Assembly (NCBI RefSeq): GCF_001434935.1
Contig: NZ_AZEG01000007.1
Span: 1-64,000 of the forward strand
Source of the DNA: Liquorilactobacillus uvarum DSM 19971
GTDB taxonomy: Bacteria > Bacillota > Bacilli > Lactobacillales > Lactobacillaceae
Length of the DNA stretch: 64,000 nt
Direction of reading: 5' to 3'
In this document: piece by piece, positions 27,321 to 37,500 of the stretch
Layout: the number at the start of each line of letters is the position of its first letter
Position numbering within the stretch: the stretch's first letter is position 1
Made by a program: the position numbers and the translations under genes
Notes under the pieces: model-generated
What the model was told of the DNA's origin: nothing
Seen by the model: only the letters and a program-made list of their open reading frames with translations
Databases searched by the model: none

Positions 27321-28295
27321 ATGAGCGAAAAACAAGCAGAAGAATCTTTGAAATTGTTTGCCTTGAATTCTAATCAGGAATTGGCAGGGAATGTAGCACA
27401 AGAACTTGGAGTTCCTTTGGGCAAGGTGTCAGTTAATCATTTCAGTGATGGAGAGATTCAAATTAGTATTAATGAAAGTATTCGTGGCGACGATGTTTTC
27501 GTTATTCAGTCAATCTCTGACCCGGTAAATGAAAATTTTATGGAGCTAATGATTATGATTGATGCTTTGCGCCGTTCAAGTGCAGGCACAATAAACCTGG
27601 TGATTCCGTATTACGGTTATGCACGTGCGGACAGAAAGGCACGTCCGCGTGAACCGATTACAGCAAAATTGATTGCTAATTTTTTAGAACTCGTAGGAGC
27701 AGATCGTGTTGTCACGATGGATCTCCATGCTGGTCAATTACAGGGATTTTTCAATATTCCAGTTGATCACTTGCTTGCTATTTTTGTTCAGGCTGAATAT
27801 TTTGTAAAAAAGGGTATTACTAATGATGTAGTTGTGGTTGCACCTGACCATAACGGTGTAAAGATTGCACGTAATTTAGCAACATTGTTGAAGGCACCGC
27901 TTGCAATTGTTGACAAAAGAGAAGGCAGTCCAGAATGCGAGAATGAAAATCTAACGATTATTGGTGATGTTAAGGGCAGAAGGTGTATCGTTTTTGATGA
28001 TTTAATCGATACTGGTGAAAAGATGATGGGTGCTGTTAGTTCCTTAAAAAATGCAGGGGCAACAGATGTTTATGCTTGTGCGACACATCCTATTTTTTCT
28101 AATGAAGCCGTTGAAAAACTGCAGAATTCTGATTACACTGAGATTGTTGTTACGGATACAATCGAGGTACCTGATCCTAAAAAAATTGCTAAATTGAAAG
28201 TCTTATCTGTCGCACCTACCTTTGCAAAGGCAATCGATTTGATTTTTCATAATCGATCAGTTGACTCATTGTTTAATAAAAAACATACTGTGTAA
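27321..28295 (+). CDS. prs: ribose-phosphate pyrophosphokinase, divergent paralogue
   Basis: Makes PRPP from ribose 5-phosphate and ATP for nucleotide, His and Trp synthesis. The 324-residue class I enzyme has two phosphoribosyltransferase domains. Conserved: NHFSDGEIQI, YYGYARADRKARPREPITAKL, TMDLHAGQLQGFF, flexible-loop start DKRE and the PRPP loop FDDLIDTGEKM. Several positions differ from canonical Prs (YARQDRK is YARADRK; DDMIDTAGT is DDLIDTGEK), so this is probably the second Prs copy that lactobacilli often have. ATG 27321 follows GGAGG; a TTG at 27309 lies in the ribosome site. A TATAAT at 27283-27288 may be its -10. Confidence 0.88.
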   Translation: MSEKQAEESLKLFALNSNQELAGNVAQELGVPLGKVSVNHFSDGEIQISINESIRGDDVFVIQSISDPVNENFMELMIMIDALRRSSAGTINLVIPYYGYARADRKARPREPITAKLIANFLELVGADRVVTMDLHAGQLQGFFNIPVDHLLAIFVQAEYFVKKGITNDVVVVAPDHNGVKIARNLATLLKAPLAIVDKREGSPECENENLTIIGDVKGRRCIVFDDLIDTGEKMMGAVSSLKNAGATDVYACATHPIFSNEAVEKLQNSDYTEIVVTDTIEVPDPKKIAKLKVLSVAPTFAKAIDLIFHNRSVDSLFNKKHTV

Positions 28296-28346
28296 GTGCA
28301 GATTTAGAATTATAAATAACAGTTTTGAAAACAAAATTGAATTATG

Positions 28347-28386
28347 GGACTGAGTCAGAAGTTACATTTGACTCAGCCTTTTTTTA
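28347..28386 (+). terminator. terminator of prs
   Basis: CTGAGTCA (28350-28357) pairs with TGACTCAG (28369-28376), extended by GG/CC, then TTTTTTT. Confidence 0.85.
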
Positions 28387-28531
28387 TCTTGTATCATAAT
28401 GAATTTCAGTAGTTGAATTTTTAATGTGCCCTTTTTTGCAAATAACATTGATCTAGAGCAGAGAATTTGAATTAAAGGTGTTGGTTGTTGATAATATAAG
28501 ATGATTTATAAGAGAAAGAGGGCATTTAAGT

Positions 28532-29185
28532 ATGTTAAATTATCAGCAGCAGGACAGTTGGGAGTTTGTTCCTTCTTCTTTGCAGTCACCGATTGCTATT
28601 GAAACTGAGCGAACAGAACGCAAAGTAGTGGAGAAAGAACCCTTGACCTTTATGACAGACTATGTTTTTGAGAGTGTACTCAATAAGGGAAACAATCTGC
28701 AATTTAATGGCAGAGGGAAGATGCAGCTCAATGGTCGTAATTTTAAATTTCAGCAACTGCATTTTCATATACCTGCAGAGCATATTCTGAACGGTAAAAC
28801 ATTTCCGATGGAGTGGCATTTTGTTCATCAGAATGCTATAGGCCAAACTGTAGTTGTAGCCTTTTTTGTTGAAATAGGTAATGATAATTCTTTGCTAAGA
28901 CCTTTTTATGAAGAGAAGAAGACAAAAGAAAATCAGCAGCAGAAATTTGAATATCGTCTTCCTATGTCTGACCTTCTCAAAGGAAAGACGCAAAATGCAT
29001 ATAACTACCTAGGCTCGCTTACAACACCGCCTTTAAGTCGTGGAGTGGAATGGTGGGTTTTCCAACAGCCATTGTTTATTTCTGAAAGTCAATTTTCAGC
29101 TTTGAAAAATAATTTTAGCGGTAATGCGCGTGAAAAGCAAAAAATTGCAGGACGAAAGGTTGTTTTTTACAAAGATGCTTTTTAA
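28532..29185 (+). CDS. alpha-class carbonic anhydrase, no signal peptide
   Basis: A 217-residue enzyme interconverting CO2 and bicarbonate. Zn ligands are visible: H77 and H79 in QQLHFHIPAEH, and H96 in EWHFVHQ. The substrate-pocket Thr is in SLTTPPLSRGVEWWVF. Most bacterial alpha-class enzymes are exported; this one starts MLNYQQQDSWEF with no signal sequence and must be cytoplasmic unless the start is wrong. The shuttle His of the human enzyme appears to be Asn in NKGNNLQF. It may feed bicarbonate to carboxylation for Asp, Arg, pyrimidine and fatty acid synthesis. ATG follows GAGGGC. Confidence 0.88.
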   Translation: MLNYQQQDSWEFVPSSLQSPIAIETERTERKVVEKEPLTFMTDYVFESVLNKGNNLQFNGRGKMQLNGRNFKFQQLHFHIPAEHILNGKTFPMEWHFVHQNAIGQTVVVAFFVEIGNDNSLLRPFYEEKKTKENQQQKFEYRLPMSDLLKGKTQNAYNYLGSLTTPPLSRGVEWWVFQQPLFISESQFSALKNNFSGNAREKQKIAGRKVVFYKDAF

Positions 29186-29271
29186 CTGATAGTTGTGTGA
29201 TAACATTGAGTATGATAGAATTTGCAACATTTGAATTTTTAAATAATAAGCGTTAGGAGAGAAGAATCATA

Positions 29272-30588
29272 ATGGAGAAAGATATTACACTGAGCGACTT
29301 GGCTTCTTTTCGAACAGATTTAAATAAGACTCCCTCGGCAAGGGCAATTGCGCGAGCGGTTCAAAAAAATGGTGTAAATGCTTCAAGTGAAAATTATAAC
29401 GCTAAACGTAATCTAGGCAGAGTTTTTTCACTTGATTTGAACCCAGGCAAAGTTACTAACCAGAAGCAAAGCGGCCGTTGTTGGCTTTTTTCGACCCTTA
29501 ATACATTACGGCACGACTTTGCAAAAAAATATAACATGAAAGATTTTCAATTTTCGCAAAATTATAATTCTTTTTATGATCGTCTTGAAAAAGCAAACAA
29601 GTTTTATGAGACAGTGATTGAAACAGCTATGCTTCCCTTTTCAGATCGGCGTATTGAATGTCTTTTTTCATCACCGGATAGTGATGGAGGTCAGTGGGCT
29701 AATGCTGCAGCACTGATAGACAAGTATGGCGTTGTTCCACGCTCAATTATGCCTGAGACTTACAACAGTGATAAGACAAATGAAATCAGCGAGACCTTGG
29801 CCTTAAAGCTGCGCAAAGATGGTTTGGCTTTGCGCAAACTGATTAACAAAGGTATAACTGGAATGGAAGTAGATAAAGTCAAGAAAGAATATCTTAACCA
29901 AGTTTATCGGATGCTGGTGTATGTTTTCGGAGAACCACCTGTTAAATTTGATTTTGAGTATCGTGATGACAAGAAAAAATATCATATTGATCGTGATTTA
30001 ACACCAAAAAGTTTTTACGAGAAGTACGTTACACATCGATGGGATGAATACGTTTGCTTAACTAATGCACCTGATCATGAACCGGATCAAGTTTATGGTC
30101 TAGACAGTCAGGACTACATTTTTAATGGTCAGAAGATTATGTTTGTGAATACAGATATCCAAGCTTTGAAAGACGCAGCAATTGCACAGATGAAAGACGG
30201 AGAAACGGTCTGGTTCGGGAATGATGTATTAAAGGATACGGGTCGTCAGCAAGGAATTCTGGACCCATCATTTTATAAAAAGGATGAGTTGTTCAGTATT
30301 GACTTGAAGCTTTCAAAAGCTGATCGGCTGCGGACGCACGAAGGATCAGTTTCACATGCAATGACCTTAGTTGGGGTGGATCTTGTGGATAGAAAACCAG
30401 CTAAATGGAAAGTTGAGAATAGCTGGGGAGAAAAAAATGGCGATAAAGGCTACTTTGTAATGAGTGATGCTTGGTTCGATGAGTATGTTTATGAAGTGAT
30501 TGTTAATAAAAAGTACCTTAACAGCAAGCAGAGAAAACTTTTGACTAAAGAAAAAATTATGTTAGAGCCATGGGACTCTTTGGCTTAA
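29272..30588 (+). CDS. pepC: C1 family aminopeptidase/endopeptidase PepC
   Basis: Bleomycin-hydrolase-like cytosolic cysteine peptidase, hexameric in the family, removing N-terminal residues from peptides. 438 residues. Catalytic Gln and Cys70 lie in NQKQSGRCW, His362 in SVSHAMTLVGV, and Asn in VENSWGEKNGDKGYF. The C-terminus EPWDSLA projects into the active site in relatives and enforces aminopeptidase action. The lactobacillar endopeptidases PepE/PepG have the same fold, so PepE is the alternative. ATG 29272 follows GGAGAGAAG. Confidence 0.88.
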   Translation: MEKDITLSDLASFRTDLNKTPSARAIARAVQKNGVNASSENYNAKRNLGRVFSLDLNPGKVTNQKQSGRCWLFSTLNTLRHDFAKKYNMKDFQFSQNYNSFYDRLEKANKFYETVIETAMLPFSDRRIECLFSSPDSDGGQWANAAALIDKYGVVPRSIMPETYNSDKTNEISETLALKLRKDGLALRKLINKGITGMEVDKVKKEYLNQVYRMLVYVFGEPPVKFDFEYRDDKKKYHIDRDLTPKSFYEKYVTHRWDEYVCLTNAPDHEPDQVYGLDSQDYIFNGQKIMFVNTDIQALKDAAIAQMKDGETVWFGNDVLKDTGRQQGILDPSFYKKDELFSIDLKLSKADRLRTHEGSVSHAMTLVGVDLVDRKPAKWKVENSWGEKNGDKGYFVMSDAWFDEYVYEVIVNKKYLNSKQRKLLTKEKIMLEPWDSLA

Positions 30589-30625
30589 CGTCTTCTAGTT
30601 AAATACAAATTAAAAAAAATAGAAG

Positions 30626-30793
30626 TTGCCAATAGACATTAGGCTCTGAATATTAACTACGAGTTACGGACATAGTTCGGAATATGATCAACTCGTGGTA
30701 AGGTGGAAAAGGCTGACTTTTAGTGGGTGTTAACGCGGAGAATGCAAAGTGTTTTAAAATTGGGGGCAGACCATCAAGTCTGTCTCTTTTTTA
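30626..30793 (+). ncRNA. candidate structured RNA with intrinsic terminator
   Basis: The 408-base pepC-addB gap holds a 10-bp stem ACTACGAGTT (30657-30666)/AACTCGTGGT (30690-30699), with one G-U pair, enclosing a second hairpin GACATA/TATGATC with a one-base bulge. After about 65 more bases comes a terminator hairpin CAGAC (30767-30771)/GTCTG (30778-30782) with TCTCTTTTTTA. A possible promoter is TTGCCA (30626) with a poor -10. The terminator lies 200 bases before addB and is not needed by pepC alone. It could be a small RNA or an attenuator for addBA. It matches no riboswitch or housekeeping RNA that I recall. Confidence 0.4.
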
Positions 30794-30996
30794 CATACTC
30801 ATTGGTGCAATCAATATTTTTTGGCTTAATTTTGAGATGCTTTTTTAGCTACTTAATGTCTGTAAGAATATCAAGATGTTGTCTGAATATTTTGTGTTTG
30901 CTTGTAACCGGAATCTATTTTCATGTTTGTGAGCTTCAGCATTCGATATTAAATGTTAAAATAACAAATAGGAAAAGAACGCAAGGAGGAAATGAT

Positions 30997-33900
30997 ATGA
31001 GCTTAGGATTTATTTTAGGTAAAGCTTCGCGAGATCATCAAGAAAAACTGGTAAAAGAAATTGAAGAACTCAAGAAAAAAGATCCGCGTGGAAATTTTTT
31101 TTATCTGGTCCCGAATCATATTAAATTTGCGTCAGAAGTCAGAGCTTTAAAAATGCTGCGAGCTATGGAACAACCAGAAGAAAGACTTTTTGCGGAGACA
31201 AATGTTCAAGTCTTTTCATTTACACGGCTGGCTTGGTTCTTTCTTAAAAACACAGCATTTTATCAAATACCTCGTTTATCTAAAGCAGGGTTGAATATGA
31301 TTGTGCAGAACATTCTGAGAATTCATCAAGATGAATTAACGGTTTTTAGAGGAGAACAGGGCCAAATGGGATTCGTCAGCCAACTAGTTAGTCAATTGAC
31401 AGAATTGCGTAATGGATGCGTCTCAAGTGCAGATTTAACAGAGCTTGCTTCTTCACTAAAAAATAATGGAAATTCGGCGGTCGATTTGCAGGCCAAAATT
31501 CACGATCTGCAGATCATTTATCAAGCGTTTGAGCAAGCAACACTTGGTAAATACAATGAAAGTGCAGATCTTTTAGACGAAATGAGTCGTTACTTGGCGA
31601 AGCAAAACTTGAAACACAGTTATTTTTTTATTGCTGGATTTTCACAACTGACCGCTGGAGAACGGCGATTGGTAGAAACCCTTATTCAGCACGCACAACA
31701 TGTACGAATTGCCTTAGTCTTGGATAAACCGTACATCAATCAACAACCGGAAAGCCATGATCTTTTTTATCGTTCAGGAAAATTATATTTTGAATTGTAT
31801 CAAAGAGCAAGAAAAAATAAAATTCCGGTTTTAATGGATGAATATGCAGGGAAGATGCGTATTCAGAACAAAAGTTTGTTAGCTTTAGAAGATTATTGGA
31901 TTGAAACAACTAAGATGACACCGATGAAAAAAACAGAAATTCCAGACGAAAAGGCCTTGCAAATTTTTCAAGCATCGAATCGATTTGTTGAAACTCGGGA
32001 AGTTGCAACGCGAATCAGGCAACTGGTTGCACAAGGATACCGTTATCGTGATTTCTTGATAATGACACGACATCTTGATCTTTATCAGAACGTTTTGCAG
32101 CCAATTTTTGAACAGTTTAATATTCCTATTTTTGTGGACCTTCAAAAGAAAATGACTGATCATCCTCTTGTTGAATTGATTAATGCATTATTTGCAGTCA
32201 AAAAACGCTATTACCGCTATGATGACATGATGAGATTGCTGAAAACGGAACTGTTGATTCCCCAAATCGATGGACACCCAATGAAGATCGAAGTATTTAG
32301 GGAATGCCTTGATCTAACCGAGAATATGGTCCTTAAGTATGGATTTGAAGGAAGACGCTGGCTTCAGAAAGAAGATTGGATCTACTATCGCTTTACAGAG
32401 ACAGATACAGGAACACAAACGGACGCGGAAAAGGCTAAGACCCATAAGGCAAATCTAATTCGACATTTTGTAAAAGAGCAGATTGCTCCATTTCTAAAAA
32501 AAGTTGATGAAGCCAAAAACGGCCTTGAAGCAGCAACTTTGTTATGTAACTTTCTTATTGCTCAAAATGTACCGCAGAGGTTGTTGGAATGGCGTGATGC
32601 TGAGTTAGAAAAGGGAAATATTGAGGCAGCTGCACGACCAGAACAAACATGGGATACTTTTTGCCAACTGCTAGATGAATATGTGCTGGCATTAGGTGAG
32701 TTTGAGTTTGATAGTGACAATTTTTTGGAACTTTTACAAAGCGGATTTGAAGGTTCTGAATATAGTCAGGTTCCTTCAACACTTGATCAGGTAATTATTT
32801 CGGAATCAGGTATGGTTCAAATGAATGAACGCAAAGTGACTTTCATGATTGGGTCAACAGATGCAGTTATGCCTGATAGTATTACCCAAAATAACCTGCT
32901 GTCTGACGCGGACCGCTTGAAAATGGAGCCGCTTTTGCAAGACGGACAGTATATTGCTGAAACGGCAGATCATCAAATGGCGGCGGAAATATATCTTGAT
33001 TATTTAGCCTTTATGAGCGGCAGTGAGCGGCTTTATCTTTCCTACCCCAGCGGCAGCGAAGATCAAGTTGGCATCAAACCTTCAAGATATTTAGAACACA
33101 TTCAGCAGCACTTTTCCTTAAAGGTTAAGCAAGTTGCGGCAGAACCAGCGCTTTCATATGAACCACGAAAATTCGCAGATGATTTTATAGGCACCATGCG
33201 AACGACGTTGACCCAGCTTTTAAATATCAGTAGACAAGCCCATGCTAAGAAAACTCGATTGCCAGTTTTTTGGCATTATGTGTATCGGTTATTTCAACAA
33301 GACAATCAGATTAAGCCACTTACACAAAAGCTATTTGAGAGCCTTGATTATAAAAATATCCCCGAAAGACTGCAGCCAGAGATCGTGGATCAGTTATATG
33401 GAAAAGCGATTAACACTTCAGTTTCTAAAATGGAAGAATTCTATGCAAACCAGTACGCATATTTTCTGAAATATGGATTGCATTTGCAAGAACGCGATGT
33501 TTTTGAGTTGTCAGCTGCAAATACAGGAGAATTTTTCCATTTGGCGTTGGATTCACTGATGAAGGCAATCGCGCAGACAGGAAAGACAATTGCTGAAACG
33601 TCGCAAGACGAAATCAACCAATTGCTGCACAAAATATTGCTGCAGATCAAAGAATTGCCACAGTTTCAAATTCTAAGCAGTTCTAATAGGATGAACTATT
33701 TAAGCCGCCAACTGATTGCAACAGTGCGCCAGATCGGCTGGTCAATCCATCAGCAAGCACAGAGAACAGGGATGCGCCCTTTGAAGACCGAAGTGTTATT
33801 TGGACATGTTGGTTCGCAAGATGGTCTGAGACCGTTAACTTTTGAACTTCCTCACGGTAAAAAGGTTAATGTACGCGGGAAAATTGATCGAATTGATCAT

Positions 33901-34590
33901 ATGGGTGTTGCTGGAAAGAATTATTTAGGGATTGTTGATTATAAGTCAAGTTCACACATTTTTGATTTCAGAGATGCTTATTATGGACTGGCTTTGCAAA
34001 TGTTGACGTATTTGAATGCCGTAATGAAGAATTTAGATCTGCTTACAGTAGGAGAGAAAGTGGATACTGTACAACCTGCTGGTGCATTATATATGCATTT
34101 ATACAATCCTAAGTTAAAACTTAAAGAAGTGGCTAAAAAAACGGTGGATGAAGTTTTGCTGAAGAAAAACAAGTATGATGGACTTTTAGTTGCTGATCCG
34201 GTAATGCTTGAAAGCTTGGACCGCCAACTTAAGGAGAAGGGAAATGGCGAATCTGTTGTTTATCCTTTTAGGCGCAATAAAGATGGTTCATTTAAGGCAA
34301 GAAGACATCAATTGGTAACTTACACGGAATTGCAACTGCTATTAGAGCATAATGAAGAGCTGATTCGGCAAGCAGCGCTGCAGATTTTTGCCGGTGCAGA
34401 TGCTTTAAATCCAGCACTTTGGCCTAATGGCCGCTCGGCGTTACAATATTCACCGTTCAAATCCATTTTCCAATTTGATGCATTACTTCCAGAAAATAAT
34501 TATCATCGCTTGGATCCATTATCGCCGCTTGATATATTGACAACTTTAAAAAACCAGAAAGGGGCCCAGATGAATGACGAACAAAATTAA
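30997..34590 (+). CDS. addB: ATP-dependent nuclease subunit B (AddB/RexB)
   Basis: Partner of AddA in the helicase-nuclease that processes double-strand breaks up to a Chi site for RecA repair. 1197 residues. The C-terminal RecB-type nuclease motif GIVDYKSS lies near residue 981, after VRGKIDRIDHM. The N-terminal P-loop is degenerate (FILGKASRDHQ instead of a GxxGxGKS). The Cys cluster that holds an iron-sulphur centre in Bacillus AddB is absent: YANQYAYFLKYG and LQYSPFKSIFQFD have no Cys. Both traits fit the RexB branch of Lactobacillales. ATG 30997 follows AAGGAGGA; upstream in-frame codons from 30727 run through the terminator region and are rejected. It overlaps addA by 17 bases. Confidence 0.9.
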   Translation: MSLGFILGKASRDHQEKLVKEIEELKKKDPRGNFFYLVPNHIKFASEVRALKMLRAMEQPEERLFAETNVQVFSFTRLAWFFLKNTAFYQIPRLSKAGLNMIVQNILRIHQDELTVFRGEQGQMGFVSQLVSQLTELRNGCVSSADLTELASSLKNNGNSAVDLQAKIHDLQIIYQAFEQATLGKYNESADLLDEMSRYLAKQNLKHSYFFIAGFSQLTAGERRLVETLIQHAQHVRIALVLDKPYINQQPESHDLFYRSGKLYFELYQRARKNKIPVLMDEYAGKMRIQNKSLLALEDYWIETTKMTPMKKTEIPDEKALQIFQASNRFVETREVATRIRQLVAQGYRYRDFLIMTRHLDLYQNVLQPIFEQFNIPIFVDLQKKMTDHPLVELINALFAVKKRYYRYDDMMRLLKTELLIPQIDGHPMKIEVFRECLDLTENMVLKYGFEGRRWLQKEDWIYYRFTETDTGTQTDAEKAKTHKANLIRHFVKEQIAPFLKKVDEAKNGLEAATLLCNFLIAQNVPQRLLEWRDAELEKGNIEAAARPEQTWDTFCQLLDEYVLALGEFEFDSDNFLELLQSGFEGSEYSQVPSTLDQVIISESGMVQMNERKVTFMIGSTDAVMPDSITQNNLLSDADRLKMEPLLQDGQYIAETADHQMAAEIYLDYLAFMSGSERLYLSYPSGSEDQVGIKPSRYLEHIQQHFSLKVKQVAAEPALSYEPRKFADDFIGTMRTTLTQLLNISRQAHAKKTRLPVFWHYVYRLFQQDNQIKPLTQKLFESLDYKNIPERLQPEIVDQLYGKAINTSVSKMEEFYANQYAYFLKYGLHLQERDVFELSAANTGEFFHLALDSLMKAIAQTGKTIAETSQDEINQLLHKILLQIKELPQFQILSSSNRMNYLSRQLIATVRQIGWSIHQQAQRTGMRPLKTEVLFGHVGSQDGLRPLTFELPHGKKVNVRGKIDRIDHMGVAGKNYLGIVDYKSSSHIFDFRDAYYGLALQMLTYLNAVMKNLDLLTVGEKVDTVQPAGALYMHLYNPKLKLKEVAKKTVDEVLLKKNKYDGLLVADPVMLESLDRQLKEKGNGESVVYPFRRNKDGSFKARRHQLVTYTELQLLLEHNEELIRQAALQIFAGADALNPALWPNGRSALQYSPFKSIFQFDALLPENNYHRLDPLSPLDILTTLKNQKGAQMNDEQN

Positions 34591-37500
34591 ATATACGCCG
34601 GCACAGCAGAAAGCAATTACAGAAACCGGCAAAGATATTTTAGTTTCGGCATCAGCCGGTTCAGGTAAAACAAGGGTTTTAGTTGAACGAGTTATTGAGC
34701 ATCTGCATCAGGGGATCGGAATTGATGAATTACTAGTTGTAACTTTTACAGAAGCAGCAGCCCGAGAGATGCGCGAGCGTATTCAAGCGGCCTTGCGTGA
34801 TGAGATTAATCAAGCAGACGAAGTGAGAAAAAAATGGTATCTGGAGCAGCTTACCAAGTTGGGAATAGCCAACATAAGTACTCTGCATGCATTTTGTTTG
34901 AGAGTTATTGAACGTTATTATTATGTAATCAAACTTGATCCTTTATTTCGCTTGTTGACAGATGATACTGAGCGCGGATTATTGCTTGAAGATGTGTGGG
35001 CAGATTTGCGTGAACATTTTTATGGCGAAAATGATCCACTTTTTGAAGAGTTGACACAAAACTTTTCCAATGATCGCAATGATGATGGGTTAACCGAACT
35101 TATATTTAGAACTTTTGATTTTGCCAGCGCTAAACCAGACCCGCATTTTTGGCTCGAACACTTAGTAGACGAATATTATATCCAAGATAGTGGGTTAAGC
35201 AAAAGTAAAATTTTTACTAAAAAAGTGGTGCCACTAGCTGCCGAGCAGTTGAAACAGGCAGTCAGTGAATTGAAAATGGCACAGCAGATCTCAAGAAAAG
35301 AAGGGCTGGATAAGTTTACAGCAGCACTGCAAAAAGATCAAGCGGGAATCGAGATGATTCTAAATGCATTAACCAATGATGCAAAATGGGATAGAGTCAA
35401 AGAGATGGTACAGGCATTTAAATTGGAACGTGCTCCACGACTCAGCAAGTTGGATGACATTCAAAAGCAAGCAAAAGATGAAATTATGCATTTACGTGAA
35501 TTAGCCAAAAAAATTTTGAGTGAACTTTCAGAGCGTTATTTTCCTCTAAATGAGGAGGAGACATGCACAGCACTGAAACATTCAGCTATCTTAGTTCAAA
35601 AATTAAGCCAAGTTGTGACTGGATTTATGGATGCATTTAATGCTGAAAAAAAACAGAGACATGTTCTTGACTTTAATGACCTCGAACATCTAACTTTGAA
35701 AATTTTAACGCAAGATACAGATGAATCAAGACAAGCTTTGAATGTTTTAAAGAATAAATATCGTGAAATATTGGTTGATGAATATCAGGATACAAATCAA
35801 CTGCAGGAAACAATACTAACAACGATTGCCCAAAAAGAACCTGGAAATATGTTTATGGTCGGTGATGTCAAACAATCAATTTATGGATTTAGATTAGCAG
35901 ACCCAACTTTATTCTTAAAAAAATATCATGCTTACACCGAGGGCAACCCTCAAGGACAACGGATTATTTTGGCTGAAAACTTTCGTTCAATGAGTGGAAT
36001 AACTGATTTTACTAATTTAATTTTTATGCAATTAATGAACACTGAAGTCGGAGAGATGGATTATGATGAGAATGCAAGATTAGTTTTTGGTGCGAAGTAT
36101 TACCCAGAAAGAACACCTAAGTCGGAGCTTTTATTGTATGAAACAGATAAAGAAAACAGTACAGTTCGCAAAGATGATGGAGAACCTTTCGATGAAAGTT
36201 TCGTGGTAGACAGCGCGGCACAGGGGCAAGTCATTATGACTGGCCAGAAAATCAAAACTTTGATTGAGCGTGAAGCACTGATTTTCGATCGGAGAACTAA
36301 CACTGAACGTGCAATTCAATATCGTGATATTGTGCTTTTGGTTCCGACACGCAATAACAACCTGCTTATTACTGAGGAATTCAGAAAATTGGGGATTCCC
36401 GTTTTTGTAAATGATGCACAAAACTATTTTCAAACAATTGAAATTCAAATAATGCAGTCTTTTTTGAAAATTATTGATAATCCGTATCAAGACATTCCAC
36501 TTGTCAGTGTGCTGCGTTCACCAATAGTTGGTTTAAAGGAGAATCAGCTGGCTTTTTTACGGATTAATGATCGAACGGGTGATTATTATCAGGCTGTTTT
36601 GAAATTTTATCGTAACTTTGTACCTCAAAAAGCAAGTAATTTTGCATTAAAATTATATGATCAAATAGCAGAATTTTTAAAGCAGTTGGAACGCTTCAGA
36701 ACGCTTGCACGGCAAAATGAATTAGCGGCACTCATTTGGCAGATATATGATGAAACAGGTTTTTTGGATTACGTTGGTGGAATGCCTGGTGGAGCTCAAA
36801 GACAAGCTAATTTGCATGCTTTGTATGAACGTGCAAGTGCTTATGAGAAAACCAGTTTTAAAGGACTTTTTCAGTTTTTGCGTTTTGTTGATAAAATGCA
36901 GCAAAAGAATCGAGATTTGACAGAAGCTAATGCACAAACAACTGAGGATACAGTTCAGGTGATGACAATTCATGGTAGTAAAGGGCTGGAATTCCCTGTT
37001 GTTTTCTTAATGGATGCAACACATCATTTTAATGAACAGTCCTTAATTCGCGACTATATCTTGGATGAGCAGGAAGGGGTCGGGATTACGTGGACCAATC
37101 CACGCACTAGAGTCAAAATCGAGACATTGCCGAAACTTGTTGCGCGTGATAATGGGCAGAAGAAAATGGCTGCTGAACAAATGCGCCTCCTCTATGTTGC
37201 ATTAACTCGAGCTGAACAGCGATTGTATATTGTTGGAACTTGTGTGGACCAGCAAAAGACAATTGAAAGTTGGAGAAGAGCATTCCAAAGCACAGGCACA
37301 GTTTTAAACAGCCGCTTGCGTCAAGAAACTAAGAATTTCATGGATTGGATAGGAATGTGTCTTGTGCGGCGTCAAGACTTCAATGCAGAATTTGATCTTG
37401 ACGAGAGTCAGAATCTACCAGCGCTAGAAGAAAACACGGCTAAATTTAGTATTTCATTTTTTGATCGTCAGAAGTTAGAGGCTAATGCATCCACTGTACA

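Noticed and set aside
30727-30996. 90-residue N-terminal extension of AddB
   Set aside because: It runs through a terminator hairpin, has no ribosome site, and is Cys/Leu-rich unlike AddB; the ATG at 30997 has AAGGAGGA.
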